Assembly: GCF_000759025.1 (NCBI RefSeq)
Contig: NZ_JPOS01000079.1
Coordinates: forward strand, 62,001-126,000
Length of the DNA: 64,000 bases
Source of the DNA: Phaeodactylibacter xiamenensis
GTDB taxonomy: Bacteria; Bacteroidota; Bacteroidia; Chitinophagales; Saprospiraceae
Reading direction: 5' to 3'
The notes under the pieces are model-generated. The model was given only the letters and a program-made list of their open reading frames with translations. It made no database searches and was not told where the DNA came from. Positions within the stretch are counted from its first letter, which is position 1. Every line of letters starts with the position of its first letter. The position numbers and the translations under genes are program-made. This document shows positions 54,013 to 63,757 of the stretch, in pieces.

Positions 54013-54044
54013 TTGTAAAATATGGTATGAAAAATATACATTTG
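54013..54044 (+). promoter_or_regulatory. Promoter of the Septu-like operon
   Basis: TTG at 54013-54015, 21 bases, then TACATTTG at 54037-54044: full match to TTG-N17-23-TAnnTTTG. It lies 32 bases before the start of the ATPase gene. Confidence 0.65.
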
Positions 54045-54075
54045 TCTAATAACTTATAAAGAAAAGCATATATCT

Positions 54076-55308
54076 ATGGAAGTGTTAAAATTGAAAATTG
54101 ATAAGTACAAAGTGTTTAAAGGTTTTGAAGCAGACTTTTCTAATGAAGACGGAACTACCAAGAAAATAATCGTGTTAGCGGGTGTCAATGGCAGTGGTAA
54201 AACATCTCTATTAGAGTTTATCCATAAAATGGTTGTTGACCCTAAGATAGATAGGAAAGGATACGTAGATATCTTAACGGAATTTGGATCAGAAAAAGAT
54301 AACAGGAAGTTAATAGAGTCAGTGGCTTCACTCCGTCTGAATTACCGTCTATTTAAAAATATAACGGCTTTTGAAAAAAAACAAAAAAATGTAGATTCAG
54401 ATGATAATCTAGTATACCTAACGGCTAATGGAACTACAGAAATTATTTTTAAAGATAAAGAAGAAATTTTTGTCGAGGCAATATCCAAATTGAAAAGTTC
54501 AGTTGTATTTTTAAACACAGAGCAATTTGATTTCAAGAATGTTAATAATCTTATTTTCTCTTTTGTGAAAAAGTTAATTTTTAATAAAAATGTTAGCCCA
54601 AAAGATGCATATAATGAAGTTCAAAATATTTTAGATAGTCTATTTGAGGATTTTGACCTTAGGGTTAGATTTGGCAGCATTGATGCTTCGTGGGAGGCAG
54701 GGAAAGAAAGTTTTCTCGTATATTTCAAAAACAGACATTCGGACAAAATACCAATATCTGACCTTTCAACGGGAGAGAAAGAATTAATTACAAGAGCTTT
54801 TTTTTTAGAGGTTGTGACACCTTACAATTCTGTGGTCTTGGTTGATGAGCCCGAGCGATCGCTCCATCCAAAGTGGCAACAACAGATATTTGATGTTTAC
54901 GCAAGAGTTTCTGAAAAGTACGATGCCCAGTTTATTATCGCTACGCATTCTCCTCATATAATTTCCTCCGTTGATCCTAATAGTTTATTTATTTTGAACT
55001 TGGAAGAAAGTGTAGATGAGCCAAATAATTTGAGCATCAGTATAGAAAATATGGAAACACTTAATAAACATACAAAAGGAGTTGAACCCAACAGAATTCT
55101 AAAAGAGATTATGGGGGTGTCAAGGTTGAGGTATGGGGAAATAGATAAAAAAGTTAACGACCTAGTTTCACTTCTAAATATTCATGATTATGATAGTGAT
55201 GATGTAGCGAAGAGAAGGGATGAATTAATCCGTATTTTAGGAGATAAAGACCCTACAATGATCAGAGTTAATCACCAAATTAAGGTTCTGGAAAGAAAAC
55301 TAAATTAG
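54076..55308 (+). CDS. ptuA: SMC-like ATPase, PtuA-type Septu defence protein
   Basis: The product has 410 residues. It has a full ABC/SMC-type ATPase: Walker A GVNGSGKT (36-43), signature LSTGEKEL (about 228), Walker B VVLVDEPERSLHP (about 250-262) and H-loop FIIATHSPHIIS (about 290). The middle insert has coiled-coil character and there is no Toprim domain, which separates it from OLD nucleases. The HNH gene follows two bases later, the Septu arrangement, in which the ATPase holds and controls the nuclease and the complex stops phage. Codon use is AT-rich (AGA/AGG Arg, TTA Leu) unlike flanking genes, indicating transfer. Assignment is by architecture. Confidence 0.85.
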   Translation: MEVLKLKIDKYKVFKGFEADFSNEDGTTKKIIVLAGVNGSGKTSLLEFIHKMVVDPKIDRKGYVDILTEFGSEKDNRKLIESVASLRLNYRLFKNITAFEKKQKNVDSDDNLVYLTANGTTEIIFKDKEEIFVEAISKLKSSVVFLNTEQFDFKNVNNLIFSFVKKLIFNKNVSPKDAYNEVQNILDSLFEDFDLRVRFGSIDASWEAGKESFLVYFKNRHSDKIPISDLSTGEKELITRAFFLEVVTPYNSVVLVDEPERSLHPKWQQQIFDVYARVSEKYDAQFIIATHSPHIISSVDPNSLFILNLEESVDEPNNLSISIENMETLNKHTKGVEPNRILKEIMGVSRLRYGEIDKKVNDLVSLLNIHDYDSDDVAKRRDELIRILGDKDPTMIRVNHQIKVLERKLN

Positions 55309-55310
55309 TA

Positions 55311-56039
55311 ATGAGGTTTGTTTCAAACGAAAATAAATGTGATGAGTGGAGTGAATTCTTAAAATCAGAGGCAAAAAGCTTGAAAGTAAAAAGACCTTGG
55401 GATAAGCTCACAAAAATTTCTCGAAAAGATAAGGTGACAGGTGAACGGATTAAAGTTGGGTCAAATGCAAAAAGAGCATTGCATGAGCATCTTTGGCGGG
55501 AGCAAAAGGGTTTATGCATTTACTGTATGCAGGAGATTCATAAAACCAGGCTCAACTCAGATAGTCACCTTGAACACTTGATGAATAAGTCTCAATTCAA
55601 AGAGCTGATATTTGAGTACGATAATCTTTCAGTATCTTGCAATGGATACGATTGTTCAACCGACCAGGATTCAAAGGGTAAGAATCAGTTTTGCGGTCAT
55701 TACAAGGATAAAAAAAATAAAAAGCCAGAATTTATCGCTGAAAAATATATAAATCCTTGTGAGGATGAAAATATCGAAAGCTACTTTGAGTATGATGTTG
55801 AAGGACGTATTAAACCGGCAAGAAATATAGAGCCTGATATAAAAGGAAAGGCATCTTATATGATTGATTTGATCAATTTGAATGATGATGGGCTTGTTTC
55901 GGCAAGAAAAGCTGCTTATGAGAGCCTGATAGAGTCGGAGATTCAAGAAGGAGAAAAATTTGTTTTAGATTTACTTGATGAAAAGAACAAATTTTTTCTA
56001 GGATATCATTCTATGCTTAAGAGCCTTTTTGGCTTTTAA
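55311..56039 (+). CDS. ptuB: HNH nuclease, PtuB-type Septu effector
   Basis: The product has 242 residues. The zinc-finger HNH domain reads GLCIYCMQEIH (C69, C72), then SHLEHLMNKSQ (H86, H89) and YDNLSVSCN (the Asn/Cys part), with GHYKDKK close behind. This is the TIGR02646-like pattern used by PtuB and by retron HNH effectors. The rest is helical and charged. It starts two bases after the ATPase stop and shares its AT-rich composition. It is expected to cut DNA when phage is sensed. No reverse transcriptase is adjacent, so a retron is not supported. Confidence 0.85.
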   Translation: MRFVSNENKCDEWSEFLKSEAKSLKVKRPWDKLTKISRKDKVTGERIKVGSNAKRALHEHLWREQKGLCIYCMQEIHKTRLNSDSHLEHLMNKSQFKELIFEYDNLSVSCNGYDCSTDQDSKGKNQFCGHYKDKKNKKPEFIAEKYINPCEDENIESYFEYDVEGRIKPARNIEPDIKGKASYMIDLINLNDDGLVSARKAAYESLIESEIQEGEKFVLDLLDEKNKFFLGYHSMLKSLFGF

Positions 56040-56112
56040 CAGTATATTTTCAACTAACATTATCTTGCGACTAAGAAATTTGATTATCATAGGGGAAATT
56101 ATCCCTTAGGTA

Positions 56113-57336
56113 ATGAAAATCATCCACACCTCCGACTGGCACCTTGGCCAGAAACTCTTGTACAACGACCGGGAAGAAGAGCACCGCCTGGCTCTGGACT
56201 GGCTATTGCAGGCTATTGAACAAGAGCAGGCCGATGGGCTTATTGTTGCCGGTGATATTTTTGATATTGGCAATCCGCCCAATTACGCCCGCAGCCTATA
56301 CTATCAGTTTTTGCGCAAACTGCTGAATACCAACTGTCGGCACGTAGTGATCACCGGGGGCAACCACGATTCTCCGGCCATGCTCAATGCGCCCCGGGAG
56401 CTGTTGCAGGCACTGAATGTGCATGTGGTGGGCGCGGCAGGCGAATATGCAGCAGAGGAAATCGTGGTCTGGAAGGACGAAGCCGGCAGGGTAGAGGCGA
56501 TCATCGCAGCGGTCCCTTTTCTGCGCGACCGCGATCTGCGCTACAGTGTGGCCGGGGAAACGGGCTACGACCGGGTGGAGCAAATCCGCGCCGGTATCAA
56601 AAAACACTACGATGACCGGGCGGCTTATATTTCGGAACACTTCGATACCTCGGGCGTGCCGGTGATCGCGACCGGGCACCTCTACGCCACCGGGGCAGGT
56701 GCTTCCGGCAGGCAGGACAACATCTACATCGGCAATACAGAAAACATCGAGGCGCGGCAGTTTCCGGAGCTGTTTGACTACGTCGCCCTGGGGCACATCC
56801 ACCGGGCACAAGTGGTGGGTGGATTGGACCACGTGCGGTACTCGGGCTCGCTTATCCCGCTGAGCTTTAGTGAAACGAAGGACGAGAAAACCATTTATGT
56901 ATTGGAATGGTCTGGCAAAATGCTGGATACGATACGCAGCCTGCCGGTGCCGGTATTCCGGCGGTTGAAGGGCATTAGCGGGAATCTGGAAGAAGTGCTG
57001 GAAAGCCTGTCCCGCTTCGTCCAAAAAGACCGGGAAGGGCTGGAGCCCTGGATTGAGGTCAGTGTGGAACTGGACCGCATGGTGCCGGAGCTGAGCACCC
57101 TTTTGCAGGACGCCCTGGAAGCCAACGGCGGCGGCGCATCCATCCTGAAGATACAGGCCCGTTACCCGCAACGGCAGGAGCTGGCTCAGCAGAACGCCCC
57201 CGACCTCGATTCCCTGGAAGCCGAAGAAGTCTTCAAAATGAAATGCGAACAATACGGCAGCCCGCCCGACCAAATGGACGAACTGCTCGCTACTTTCCGG
57301 GAGTTGCAGTCCTGGATGACCGAACAAAAAGTATAG
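56113..57336 (+). CDS. sbcD: Exonuclease subunit SbcD
   Basis: The product has 407 residues. Metallophosphoesterase motifs in order are HTSDWHLGQ, VAGDIFDIG, GGNHDSPA, TGHLYATG and ALGHIHRAQ. The C-terminal capping domain follows to TEQKV. With SbcC it forms the Mre11-Rad50-like nuclease that opens hairpins and blocked DNA ends. It begins 74 bases after the Septu-like HNH gene and 24 bases before sbcC, so it is an operon with sbcC. GC content rises sharply at this gene relative to the two before it. Confidence 0.96.
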   Translation: MKIIHTSDWHLGQKLLYNDREEEHRLALDWLLQAIEQEQADGLIVAGDIFDIGNPPNYARSLYYQFLRKLLNTNCRHVVITGGNHDSPAMLNAPRELLQALNVHVVGAAGEYAAEEIVVWKDEAGRVEAIIAAVPFLRDRDLRYSVAGETGYDRVEQIRAGIKKHYDDRAAYISEHFDTSGVPVIATGHLYATGAGASGRQDNIYIGNTENIEARQFPELFDYVALGHIHRAQVVGGLDHVRYSGSLIPLSFSETKDEKTIYVLEWSGKMLDTIRSLPVPVFRRLKGISGNLEEVLESLSRFVQKDREGLEPWIEVSVELDRMVPELSTLLQDALEANGGGASILKIQARYPQRQELAQQNAPDLDSLEAEEVFKMKCEQYGSPPDQMDELLATFRELQSWMTEQKV

Positions 57337-57359
57337 CCTTAAATATAGGATCAGAATCA

Positions 57360-60300
57360 ATGAGAATCATCTCTATTCGCTTGCTGAATATTAACTCACT
57401 GCGCACGATGCTGGTGCTTGACTTTAACGAAGCTCCTTTATCTAAAAGTAGGCTATTCGCCATCACCGGAGATACGGGCGCGGGCAAAAGCACCATTCTT
57501 GATGCCCTCACCCTGGCGTTGTACGGGCAAGTGCCCCGGAAGGCAGATGAAGGCGAAATCATGTCCTACGGTGCCGGCACAAGCCTGGCCGAGGTGGAGT
57601 TTGAAGTCGGGCAGGAACGCTACCGCAGCAAGTGGAGCATCTGGCGGGCGCATGAAAAAGCAGAGGGTGCCCTGCAGCCCTCCCGCCGGGAACTGTCCCA
57701 CTGGAATGCCGAAAAGCAGGCCTTCGAAATCATCGGAGAGAAAAAACGGGAGGTCAATGAAAAAATCGTTGAGATCACAGGACTGGACTACGACCGCTTC
57801 TGCCGGTCCGTGCTGCTGTCACAGGGCGATTTTGCTGCCTTCCTCAAGGCAGACGAGCGCGACCGCAGCGAACTGCTGGAGCGCATCACCGGCACCGCTA
57901 TCTATTCTGACCTTAGTAAAGCCGCCTTTGAGCGCCACAAACTGGAAAAGCAGAGGCTGGAAGCCCTGGAACAGGAGCTCGAAATGCTAGACCTGCTTTC
58001 CGAAGAAGAAGCCGCTGCGCTTGATCAGCAATTAAAAGAACTCCAAAATACCGTCAAATCCCGCCGGGCAGAAGAGCAGCAACTCCGGGAACAACTCAAC
58101 TGGCTGCTTCAGCTGGAAAAACTGCAGCAAAAAGAACAACGCCTGCAGCAAGAAGCCAACGACCTGGAAGAACAATCCACCGCTTTCCAGCCCAAAGCCG
58201 GGCGACTTGCCCTCCACCGCAAAGCTCTGCCCCTGCAATTGCCCATTCAGCGCCTGCAGGACGCCACCGGGCAGCTGCAGTCCCTCAACGAAGGGATCGC
58301 AAAGGACGAACAGGCCCTCCCAGCCTTGCAGCAACAGCTCGAAGCGGCCAAAAAGAACAGTGCCGAAGCAGCAGATGCCCTCCAATCGGCCAAAGCAGCA
58401 CAGCAAAAGCAGGCACCGCTGCTGGAAAAGGTCAAAGCTCTGGACCTGACTATTGCCGGTCAGCGCCCCACTTTGGAAAAACAGCAGCAAGCCCTTGCCC
58501 ATGCCCGGGAGGACCTGCAGAAAACAACGCAGCAACAGCAAAAAACAGCCACCGCTTTGCAAACGGCCAGAGAAAAGGCGGAATCGGTTGGCCAATGGCT
58601 GGAAACCCACGCCTCCTGGTCAAAACTGGCCGAAGACCTGCCCGGCATCCGCGAGCAACGGAAACAGCTGGCTGGCAGCTTCAAGGAACAACAGTCCATC
58701 AGCAAAAAGCTGGAACAGCAGGAAAATAAGCAGAAGACAGGTGCCGCCGCTCTGTCCACGCTGCAGCAGCAGGCCAATGATTTAAATCAAAAGAGAGATC
58801 ATGCCCTGAGCCAGTTTAATCAACTGGCGCCCAAGTCTTTCACTACCGATACCAGCTCCCTGCTGGACCGCCTGCACGAGGAAATCACCGGTCTGACCCA
58901 ACGGCAAACCCGCCTGGAAAAACTTCAAACCCTCAGCCGGGATTACGAAAAACTGCTGGCGACCTACAGTCGTCTGGAAACCGAACTGGAGGAGTTACAG
59001 GCCCGTGACCGCATCCTGAACGCCGAAGTCCTGGGTACACTCGATCAGATCGATCAATTGCAGAAAACCCGGCAGTACCGCAGCCGGATTTTTGAGCAGC
59101 AGCAGGCTATTGCCAACTATGAGAAAGACCGTGCCCATTTGGAAGAAGGCGAGCCCTGCCCGCTTTGCCTGTCGACTCACCACCCCTTCCGGGAAAAAGA
59201 AGTGAAGCCCTTTGTGGATGAAGCCCGGGAGGACCTGAAGCGTGCGGAAGCGCAACTGGAAAAAGCCCAGCAGCAGCAACGGCAGCTCCTTACCGAGCAG
59301 CAGCAGATCGAAATGCGCATCGAGCAGTTGCAGGGCGATGAGAAAAAAGACCTTGCCGGCAAATTGCAGGAGCAGTACGAGCAACTCGTGGCCCATGAAG
59401 AGCAGATCGCTGCCCTTCAACCCAAAGAAAGCCAATGGGTGAAAGCTTCGTCCCTGAGTGGCGAGCTAAACGCTTTACAAGCCGAACTGGAACAGCGGCA
59501 GGCCGATCGAAAAACCCTGAGCCAGGTCCTGAAGTCCCTGGATGCGATAAAGGCAGACCTGGAAAAAGCCGAACGCCGCTACCATGATGCCGCCGCTGAT
59601 CAGCGATTGCTGGAAGCCGAAGTGGGTCGATTGCAACAGGAGCAGGCCGAAAAAGCCCGGCAATTTGAGGAAGGCACCGCCCGCATCAATCAACTGCTGG
59701 AGCCCCACGGTTTTGCCTTCGAGCTGAAGACGGCTAAAGCCATGTTTCAAACCCTGGAAGAGCGCAGGGAAGCCTGGGCTGCCCAAAAAGGAGAAGCCGA
59801 TGCCCTGGCAAAAGAAACCGCCGTGCTGGAAGCCCAATTGGAGCAGCTCAATCAGCAGCTGGAAGAACGGCAGGCAGTGGTACAGGAACAGGAAGCTGCG
59901 GTAAAGGAATCTCAATCAGCCCTTGCCCAACTGCAACAGGAACGCGAAGCCTTATTTGGCGACAAAGACCCGGTCAAGGTGGGGCAGGCACTACAGGAAC
60001 AGCAGGAGCAGGCCGAAGCGCAGCGGGACGAAGCACAGGACGCCGCCGTCAAGGCAGAGCAGGCCGTACTTACCACCCAGTCCAGCCTTAAGGAAAAGCA
60101 GGAACAGCAAATCAGCCAGTCTGCCAAAGTTAAAGGATTTGAAGACGAGCTGGTCAAAGCCGCCCGTTCCGCAGGTTTCGAAGATGCCGCTACTGCGCAG
60201 TCTGCCTTACTAACCGAATCGGAAGCCCAGTCCCTCGAAACGGAGGCCGAAACCCTGCGGCAGCAACAACAGCAGCTTCAACAGAGCCTGAAAGAGACAC

Positions 60301-61010
60301 AAGCCGAACTGGAGCAGGAAAAAGCCCGCGCCCTCACGGACCGCCCTGCCGACGAGCTGGAAACGGCATTGGAAGAAGCCGCAGAAGCTTTATCTGCTTT
60401 GCAACAGCGAACGGGCGCACTCACAGAACAACAGCGCCGCTATCAGGCACAACAGGCTAAGGCCGCCGGTCTGGCAGAACAACTGGCGCAACAACGCAAA
60501 GGCTACCAACGCTGGGCCGCCCTCAATGACATCATCGGGCAGGCGGACGGGAAGAAGTTCCGGATGTTCGCGCAGGGGCTCACCCTGCAAAAGCTGACAC
60601 AACTGGCCAATATCCACTTGCAGCAGCTCCACGGGCGCTACCTCATCCAAAAACGGGAAGGCGATACGTTGGAACTCGACATCGTAGACACCTATCAGGC
60701 CGACAACCGGCGCTCCATGAATACCCTTTCCGGCGGCGAGAGTTTCCTGGTGAGCCTTGCTCTGGCCCTCGGCCTCAGCGAACTGGCCGGGCGGGATACG
60801 CAGATTCAATCCCTCTTCATTGACGAGGGCTTTGGCACACTTGATGAAAATACCCTCGACCTGGCTATTGCCACCCTGGAAAATCTGCAGGCAAGCGGGA
60901 AGACCATTGGCATCATTTCTCACGTCAAAGCCCTGAAGGAGCGCATCGCTACGCAGGTGCAGGTGACGAAGCAGGGGAATGGGTTTAGTACGGTGCAGGT
61001 GGTGGGGTGA
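57360..61010 (+). CDS. sbcC: Exonuclease subunit SbcC
   Basis: The product has 1216 residues from the ATG at 57360; upstream in-frame codons lie inside sbcD. The N-terminal ATPase half has MRIISIRLLNINSLRTMLVL and Walker A GDTGAGKST (near 34-42). A coiled coil very rich in Gln, Glu, Leu and Ala follows on both sides of the zinc hook EPCPLCLSTHH (CPLC near 600). The C-terminal half has LSGGESFLVSLALALGLSEL and Walker B SLFIDEGFGTLDE. It works with SbcD as a structural DNA repair nuclease. Confidence 0.96.
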   Translation: MRIISIRLLNINSLRTMLVLDFNEAPLSKSRLFAITGDTGAGKSTILDALTLALYGQVPRKADEGEIMSYGAGTSLAEVEFEVGQERYRSKWSIWRAHEKAEGALQPSRRELSHWNAEKQAFEIIGEKKREVNEKIVEITGLDYDRFCRSVLLSQGDFAAFLKADERDRSELLERITGTAIYSDLSKAAFERHKLEKQRLEALEQELEMLDLLSEEEAAALDQQLKELQNTVKSRRAEEQQLREQLNWLLQLEKLQQKEQRLQQEANDLEEQSTAFQPKAGRLALHRKALPLQLPIQRLQDATGQLQSLNEGIAKDEQALPALQQQLEAAKKNSAEAADALQSAKAAQQKQAPLLEKVKALDLTIAGQRPTLEKQQQALAHAREDLQKTTQQQQKTATALQTAREKAESVGQWLETHASWSKLAEDLPGIREQRKQLAGSFKEQQSISKKLEQQENKQKTGAAALSTLQQQANDLNQKRDHALSQFNQLAPKSFTTDTSSLLDRLHEEITGLTQRQTRLEKLQTLSRDYEKLLATYSRLETELEELQARDRILNAEVLGTLDQIDQLQKTRQYRSRIFEQQQAIANYEKDRAHLEEGEPCPLCLSTHHPFREKEVKPFVDEAREDLKRAEAQLEKAQQQQRQLLTEQQQIEMRIEQLQGDEKKDLAGKLQEQYEQLVAHEEQIAALQPKESQWVKASSLSGELNALQAELEQRQADRKTLSQVLKSLDAIKADLEKAERRYHDAAADQRLLEAEVGRLQQEQAEKARQFEEGTARINQLLEPHGFAFELKTAKAMFQTLEERREAWAAQKGEADALAKETAVLEAQLEQLNQQLEERQAVVQEQEAAVKESQSALAQLQQEREALFGDKDPVKVGQALQEQQEQAEAQRDEAQDAAVKAEQAVLTTQSSLKEKQEQQISQSAKVKGFEDELVKAARSAGFEDAATAQSALLTESEAQSLETEAETLRQQQQQLQQSLKETQAELEQEKARALTDRPADELETALEEAAEALSALQQRTGALTEQQRRYQAQQAKAAGLAEQLAQQRKGYQRWAALNDIIGQADGKKFRMFAQGLTLQKLTQLANIHLQQLHGRYLIQKREGDTLELDIVDTYQADNRRSMNTLSGGESFLVSLALALGLSELAGRDTQIQSLFIDEGFGTLDENTLDLAIATLENLQASGKTIGIISHVKALKERIATQVQVTKQGNGFSTVQVVG

Positions 61011-61128
61011 ACAACTGATGCAACGCTCCAAATAATCGGTTGTCTATACGGGTGTATGTAACTTTTTGGGTAAATCAATCGTCTTCCGGGCGATGATTTA
61101 ATTTAAAAAATCAAAACACCCGACGTTT

Positions 61129-62451
61129 ATGAAAAAGCAGTTTACCTATCTTTTTATGGCCGCCTGTGCCTTTTGCCTGGTCCTGAGCACGCCTTTGCAG
61201 GCGCAGGAGGGCGATCGTTCCATTACTGTAATCAAGACCGTAACCCACGAGGACGGCACCGTAACCACGGTTAAGAAGCGGCTCTCCGGTGATGAAGATC
61301 CGGAAGCTTACCTGGAAACCCTGACCGAAGATGAAGGAGCCGTATCCGTTGATATTCAGGTGGTCATGGGAGAGGAGCCTTCCGGTGAGGCGGACGATGA
61401 GCCAGTCCTGTTTTTCCGCCGTGCCAATTCAGATGATGAAAACGAAGAAATTGAGGAAGTCCGCATTTTTATGAATGGGGATGCCGGCGATTTCACGAAA
61501 GTGATTGAGGAACGCATCCGTGGGCCACACCCCAACAGCCGCACCAAAAAAGTCAAAGCGGTCAAAGCCTTTTTAGGTATTTATCCGGGCAGTACCGATG
61601 ATAATGCAGGGGTTGCTGTACGCGGTGTAGTCGATGGGACTGGTGCGCAGGTCGGCGGCATTCAGAAAGGCGATGTGATTCAGTCGATTGCCGGTTATGC
61701 CACCAATGGCACCTATGGGCTGAGTGGCGTTTTGCAAAAGCTGGAGCCCGGGCAGCAGGTGGAGGTTCAGGTGCTGCGCGATGGACAGCCACAGACCCTT
61801 TCCGTAGTGCTGGGCGAGAAAGAATACATGCGCACGGTGCTCAATGAAGACCGGGAGCCCTGTGATGTGTTTATCGGTGTCTACGTTGGCGGTACCGGCG
61901 CGAATGGCGAGGGCGTGCAGGTGACCAATATTATCGGTGGTACACCGGCTGAGGAATACGGTGTTCAGCCCGGTGATGTCATCCTGGCTATGGATGGGGT
62001 GAAGGTCAACGGCAATGCTGAATTGCTCAAAGAACGCAATAAGCATGAACCCGGCGATGAGTTTATGCTGACTATCAACCGGGGCGGTATGATTAAGGAT
62101 TTAGGCGCAAAATTCTACCTCTGCGAGCGCGTGGAAGAAGAAGTGCCGGCTATTGTTGAGGAGACGATGGACGTACCGGAAAGCACCCTTGAGCTGGGCA
62201 ATTACCGGGCATTCCCGAATCCGAGCTACGGACTGATCCGGGTACAGTTTGCCGCTGAGGAGGCACCGGTAAGCGTGCAAATCACAGATGTCTCCGGCAG
62301 AGTGGTGTATCAGCAGCAGCTCAATCAGTTTGATGGCTATTTTGATGAGGAAATCGACCTGAGTGGCGCTACGCCCGGGAATTTATTCCTGACCATTCAG
62401 CAAGATGGCAAACTCACCACTAAGCAATTACTGCTGATTAACCGGGTGTAA
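61129..62451 (+). CDS. Secreted two-PDZ protein with T9SS tail
   Basis: The product has 440 residues. A signal peptide (about 1-25, ending LQAQ) precedes an acidic region (about 26-140), then two PDZ domains: one near 148-230 (FLGIYPGSTDDNAGVAVRGV, IQKGDVIQSIAG) and one near 245-330 (VFIGVYVGGTGANGEGVQV, VQPGDVILAMDG). The last 80 residues are a T9SS type A sorting domain (YRAFPNPSYGLIRVQF, KQLLLINRV). There is no protease domain, so the PDZ pair probably binds peptides or other secreted proteins on the cell surface. Confidence 0.9.
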   Translation: MKKQFTYLFMAACAFCLVLSTPLQAQEGDRSITVIKTVTHEDGTVTTVKKRLSGDEDPEAYLETLTEDEGAVSVDIQVVMGEEPSGEADDEPVLFFRRANSDDENEEIEEVRIFMNGDAGDFTKVIEERIRGPHPNSRTKKVKAVKAFLGIYPGSTDDNAGVAVRGVVDGTGAQVGGIQKGDVIQSIAGYATNGTYGLSGVLQKLEPGQQVEVQVLRDGQPQTLSVVLGEKEYMRTVLNEDREPCDVFIGVYVGGTGANGEGVQVTNIIGGTPAEEYGVQPGDVILAMDGVKVNGNAELLKERNKHEPGDEFMLTINRGGMIKDLGAKFYLCERVEEEVPAIVEETMDVPESTLELGNYRAFPNPSYGLIRVQFAAEEAPVSVQITDVSGRVVYQQQLNQFDGYFDEEIDLSGATPGNLFLTIQQDGKLTTKQLLLINRV

Positions 62452-62473
62452 AGAACCATCCTTGAAAAAGTGT

Positions 62474-62511
62474 TTTGTGCCCAGGGTGCTGATTAGTACC
62501 TTGGGCACAAA
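62474..62511. terminator. Strong stem-loop between the PDZ and methyltransferase genes
   Basis: TTTGTGCCCAGGGT and ACCTTGGGCACAAA form a 14-base-pair stem (one G-U) with a 10-base loop. It begins 22 bases after the PDZ stop and ends 8 bases before the next start. The tail ATCGTTTGT has only a short T run, so it may be a terminator or a dyad operator. Confidence 0.5.
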
Positions 62512-62519
62512 TCGTTTGT

Positions 62520-63461
62520 ATGAGTTCTTTTGACTTCGACAGCTTCGCCAACCGCCTGCGCAAAATGGACAAGCACCTGCGCAAGTGGGCGCGTAAGAAA
62601 AACATCACCTGCTACCGGGTGTACGATGCTGACCTGCCGAGCTTCCCTCTGGCGGTAGACCGGTACGAGGCCTATCTTCACGTTGCGGAGTACAAAAAAG
62701 ACCACGGCATGGATGAGGATTCCTACCGGTTGTGGCGGGCCGGCACCCGCCGGGCACTGAGCGAAGCCCTGGAGGTGCCCAATGCCAACATTTACTACAA
62801 AGAGCGCAAGCCTCAGAAAGGCCGGGAGCAATACGAAAAGCTGAGCAAACAGCAATCAGAAATCATCGTACAGGAAAACGGGCTACTGTTCATCGTCAAT
62901 CTGGCCGATTACCTGGATACCGGGCTGTTTTTGGACCACCGCCCCACCCGGGAAGCCGTCCGTGCTCAGGCCGAAGGTAAACGCGTACTCAACCTTTTTG
63001 CCTACACCGGCTCCTTTACCGTTTATGCGGCAGCGGGCGGCGCAACCGCAACCACCACCATCGACTTGTCGAATACCTATCTGGAATGGGCCAAACGAAA
63101 TCTGGAGCAGAACAACCTCACAGGGCCTCAACATGAGTACGTCCGCGCGGACGTCAAAGCCTGGCTGCAACAGCCGGTGGCGCAAATGTATGACCTCATC
63201 GTACTCGACCCGCCTACCTTTTCCAATTCCAAAGCTATGTATGACATCCTTGACACGCAGCGCGACCACCCCGAGCTCATCAACGGCTGCCTGAAGCGCC
63301 TGTCACCGGAAGGGCTGCTGTATTTCTCCACCAACTTCCGGAAGTTTAAACTGGAACCGGAAAAGTTGCACGCCAGCCGCATCAAAGACATCACCGGCGC
63401 CACCATCCCCAAGGATTTCCGCAATCCTAAGATTCACCACTGCTGGTTGTTGCAGCATTAG
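62520..63461 (+). CDS. RlmK-like class I methyltransferase
   Basis: The product has 313 residues. It lacks the N-terminal THUMP half of RlmKL but matches the RlmK part: FANRLRKMDKHLRKWARKKN, ITCYRVYDADLPSF, ALEVPNANIYYKERKPQKG, then the SAM motif VLNLFAYTGSFTVYAAAGGA and the catalytic-region LIVLDPPTFSNSK. RlmK methylates a guanine of 23S rRNA (m7G2069 in E. coli). Assignment to rRNA is by family resemblance. The next gene, on the opposite strand, overlaps its last four bases. Confidence 0.88.
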   Translation: MSSFDFDSFANRLRKMDKHLRKWARKKNITCYRVYDADLPSFPLAVDRYEAYLHVAEYKKDHGMDEDSYRLWRAGTRRALSEALEVPNANIYYKERKPQKGREQYEKLSKQQSEIIVQENGLLFIVNLADYLDTGLFLDHRPTREAVRAQAEGKRVLNLFAYTGSFTVYAAAGGATATTTIDLSNTYLEWAKRNLEQNNLTGPQHEYVRADVKAWLQQPVAQMYDLIVLDPPTFSNSKAMYDILDTQRDHPELINGCLKRLSPEGLLYFSTNFRKFKLEPEKLHASRIKDITGATIPKDFRNPKIHHCWLLQH

Positions 63462-63757
63462 GACGCCGCCCGTCTGAAGCGGTCCAACAGGTAAAACAGC
63501 GCCCCAAACGGGATAAGCGGCAGCAGCCACAAAATTTGAGCACCGTTTAGCCCAAGAGCTTCCTTTAGCAGGAATAGCACGCCCATCCATACCGTAAATC
63601 CAAGGGCTACCAGCAACCGCCGTTTGCGGTCAAAGCGGAGGTCCGTCCCACACTCCGGGCAGGGCCAGGTGTCCCCCAGGCTACGGAATAGCATGCCGCT
63701 GAGGTACGCTTTGGGGCTGTATCGGTATTGGCAGTTTGGACAAGTTCTCGCATCCAT
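63458..63757 (-). CDS. Zinc-ribbon membrane protein
   Basis: The product has 99 residues from the ATG at 63757; a longer frame adds 26 residues without family character. The N terminus has two CPxC knuckles (TCPNCQYRYS and WPCPECGTDLRF) forming a zinc ribbon, followed by two membrane helices (LLVALGFTVWMGVLFLL and ILWLLPLIPFGALFYLL). Similar small proteins are common in Bacteroidota with no known role. Confidence 0.75.
   Translation of the reverse strand: MDARTCPNCQYRYSPKAYLSGMLFRSLGDTWPCPECGTDLRFDRKRRLLVALGFTVWMGVLFLLKEALGLNGAQILWLLPLIPFGALFYLLDRFRRAAS

Noticed and set aside
54076-56039. Retron with ATPase/HNH effectors
   Set aside because: No reverse transcriptase frame or msr/msd-like inverted repeat occurs next to the pair, so Septu is the better call.
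57243-57359. Upstream extension of sbcC
   Set aside because: The extra 39 residues come from another frame of the sbcD end, while the family start MRIISIRLLNINS lies at 57360.
56296-57360. 354-residue open frame on the minus strand
   Set aside because: It is antisense to sbcD, which has all five phosphoesterase motifs.
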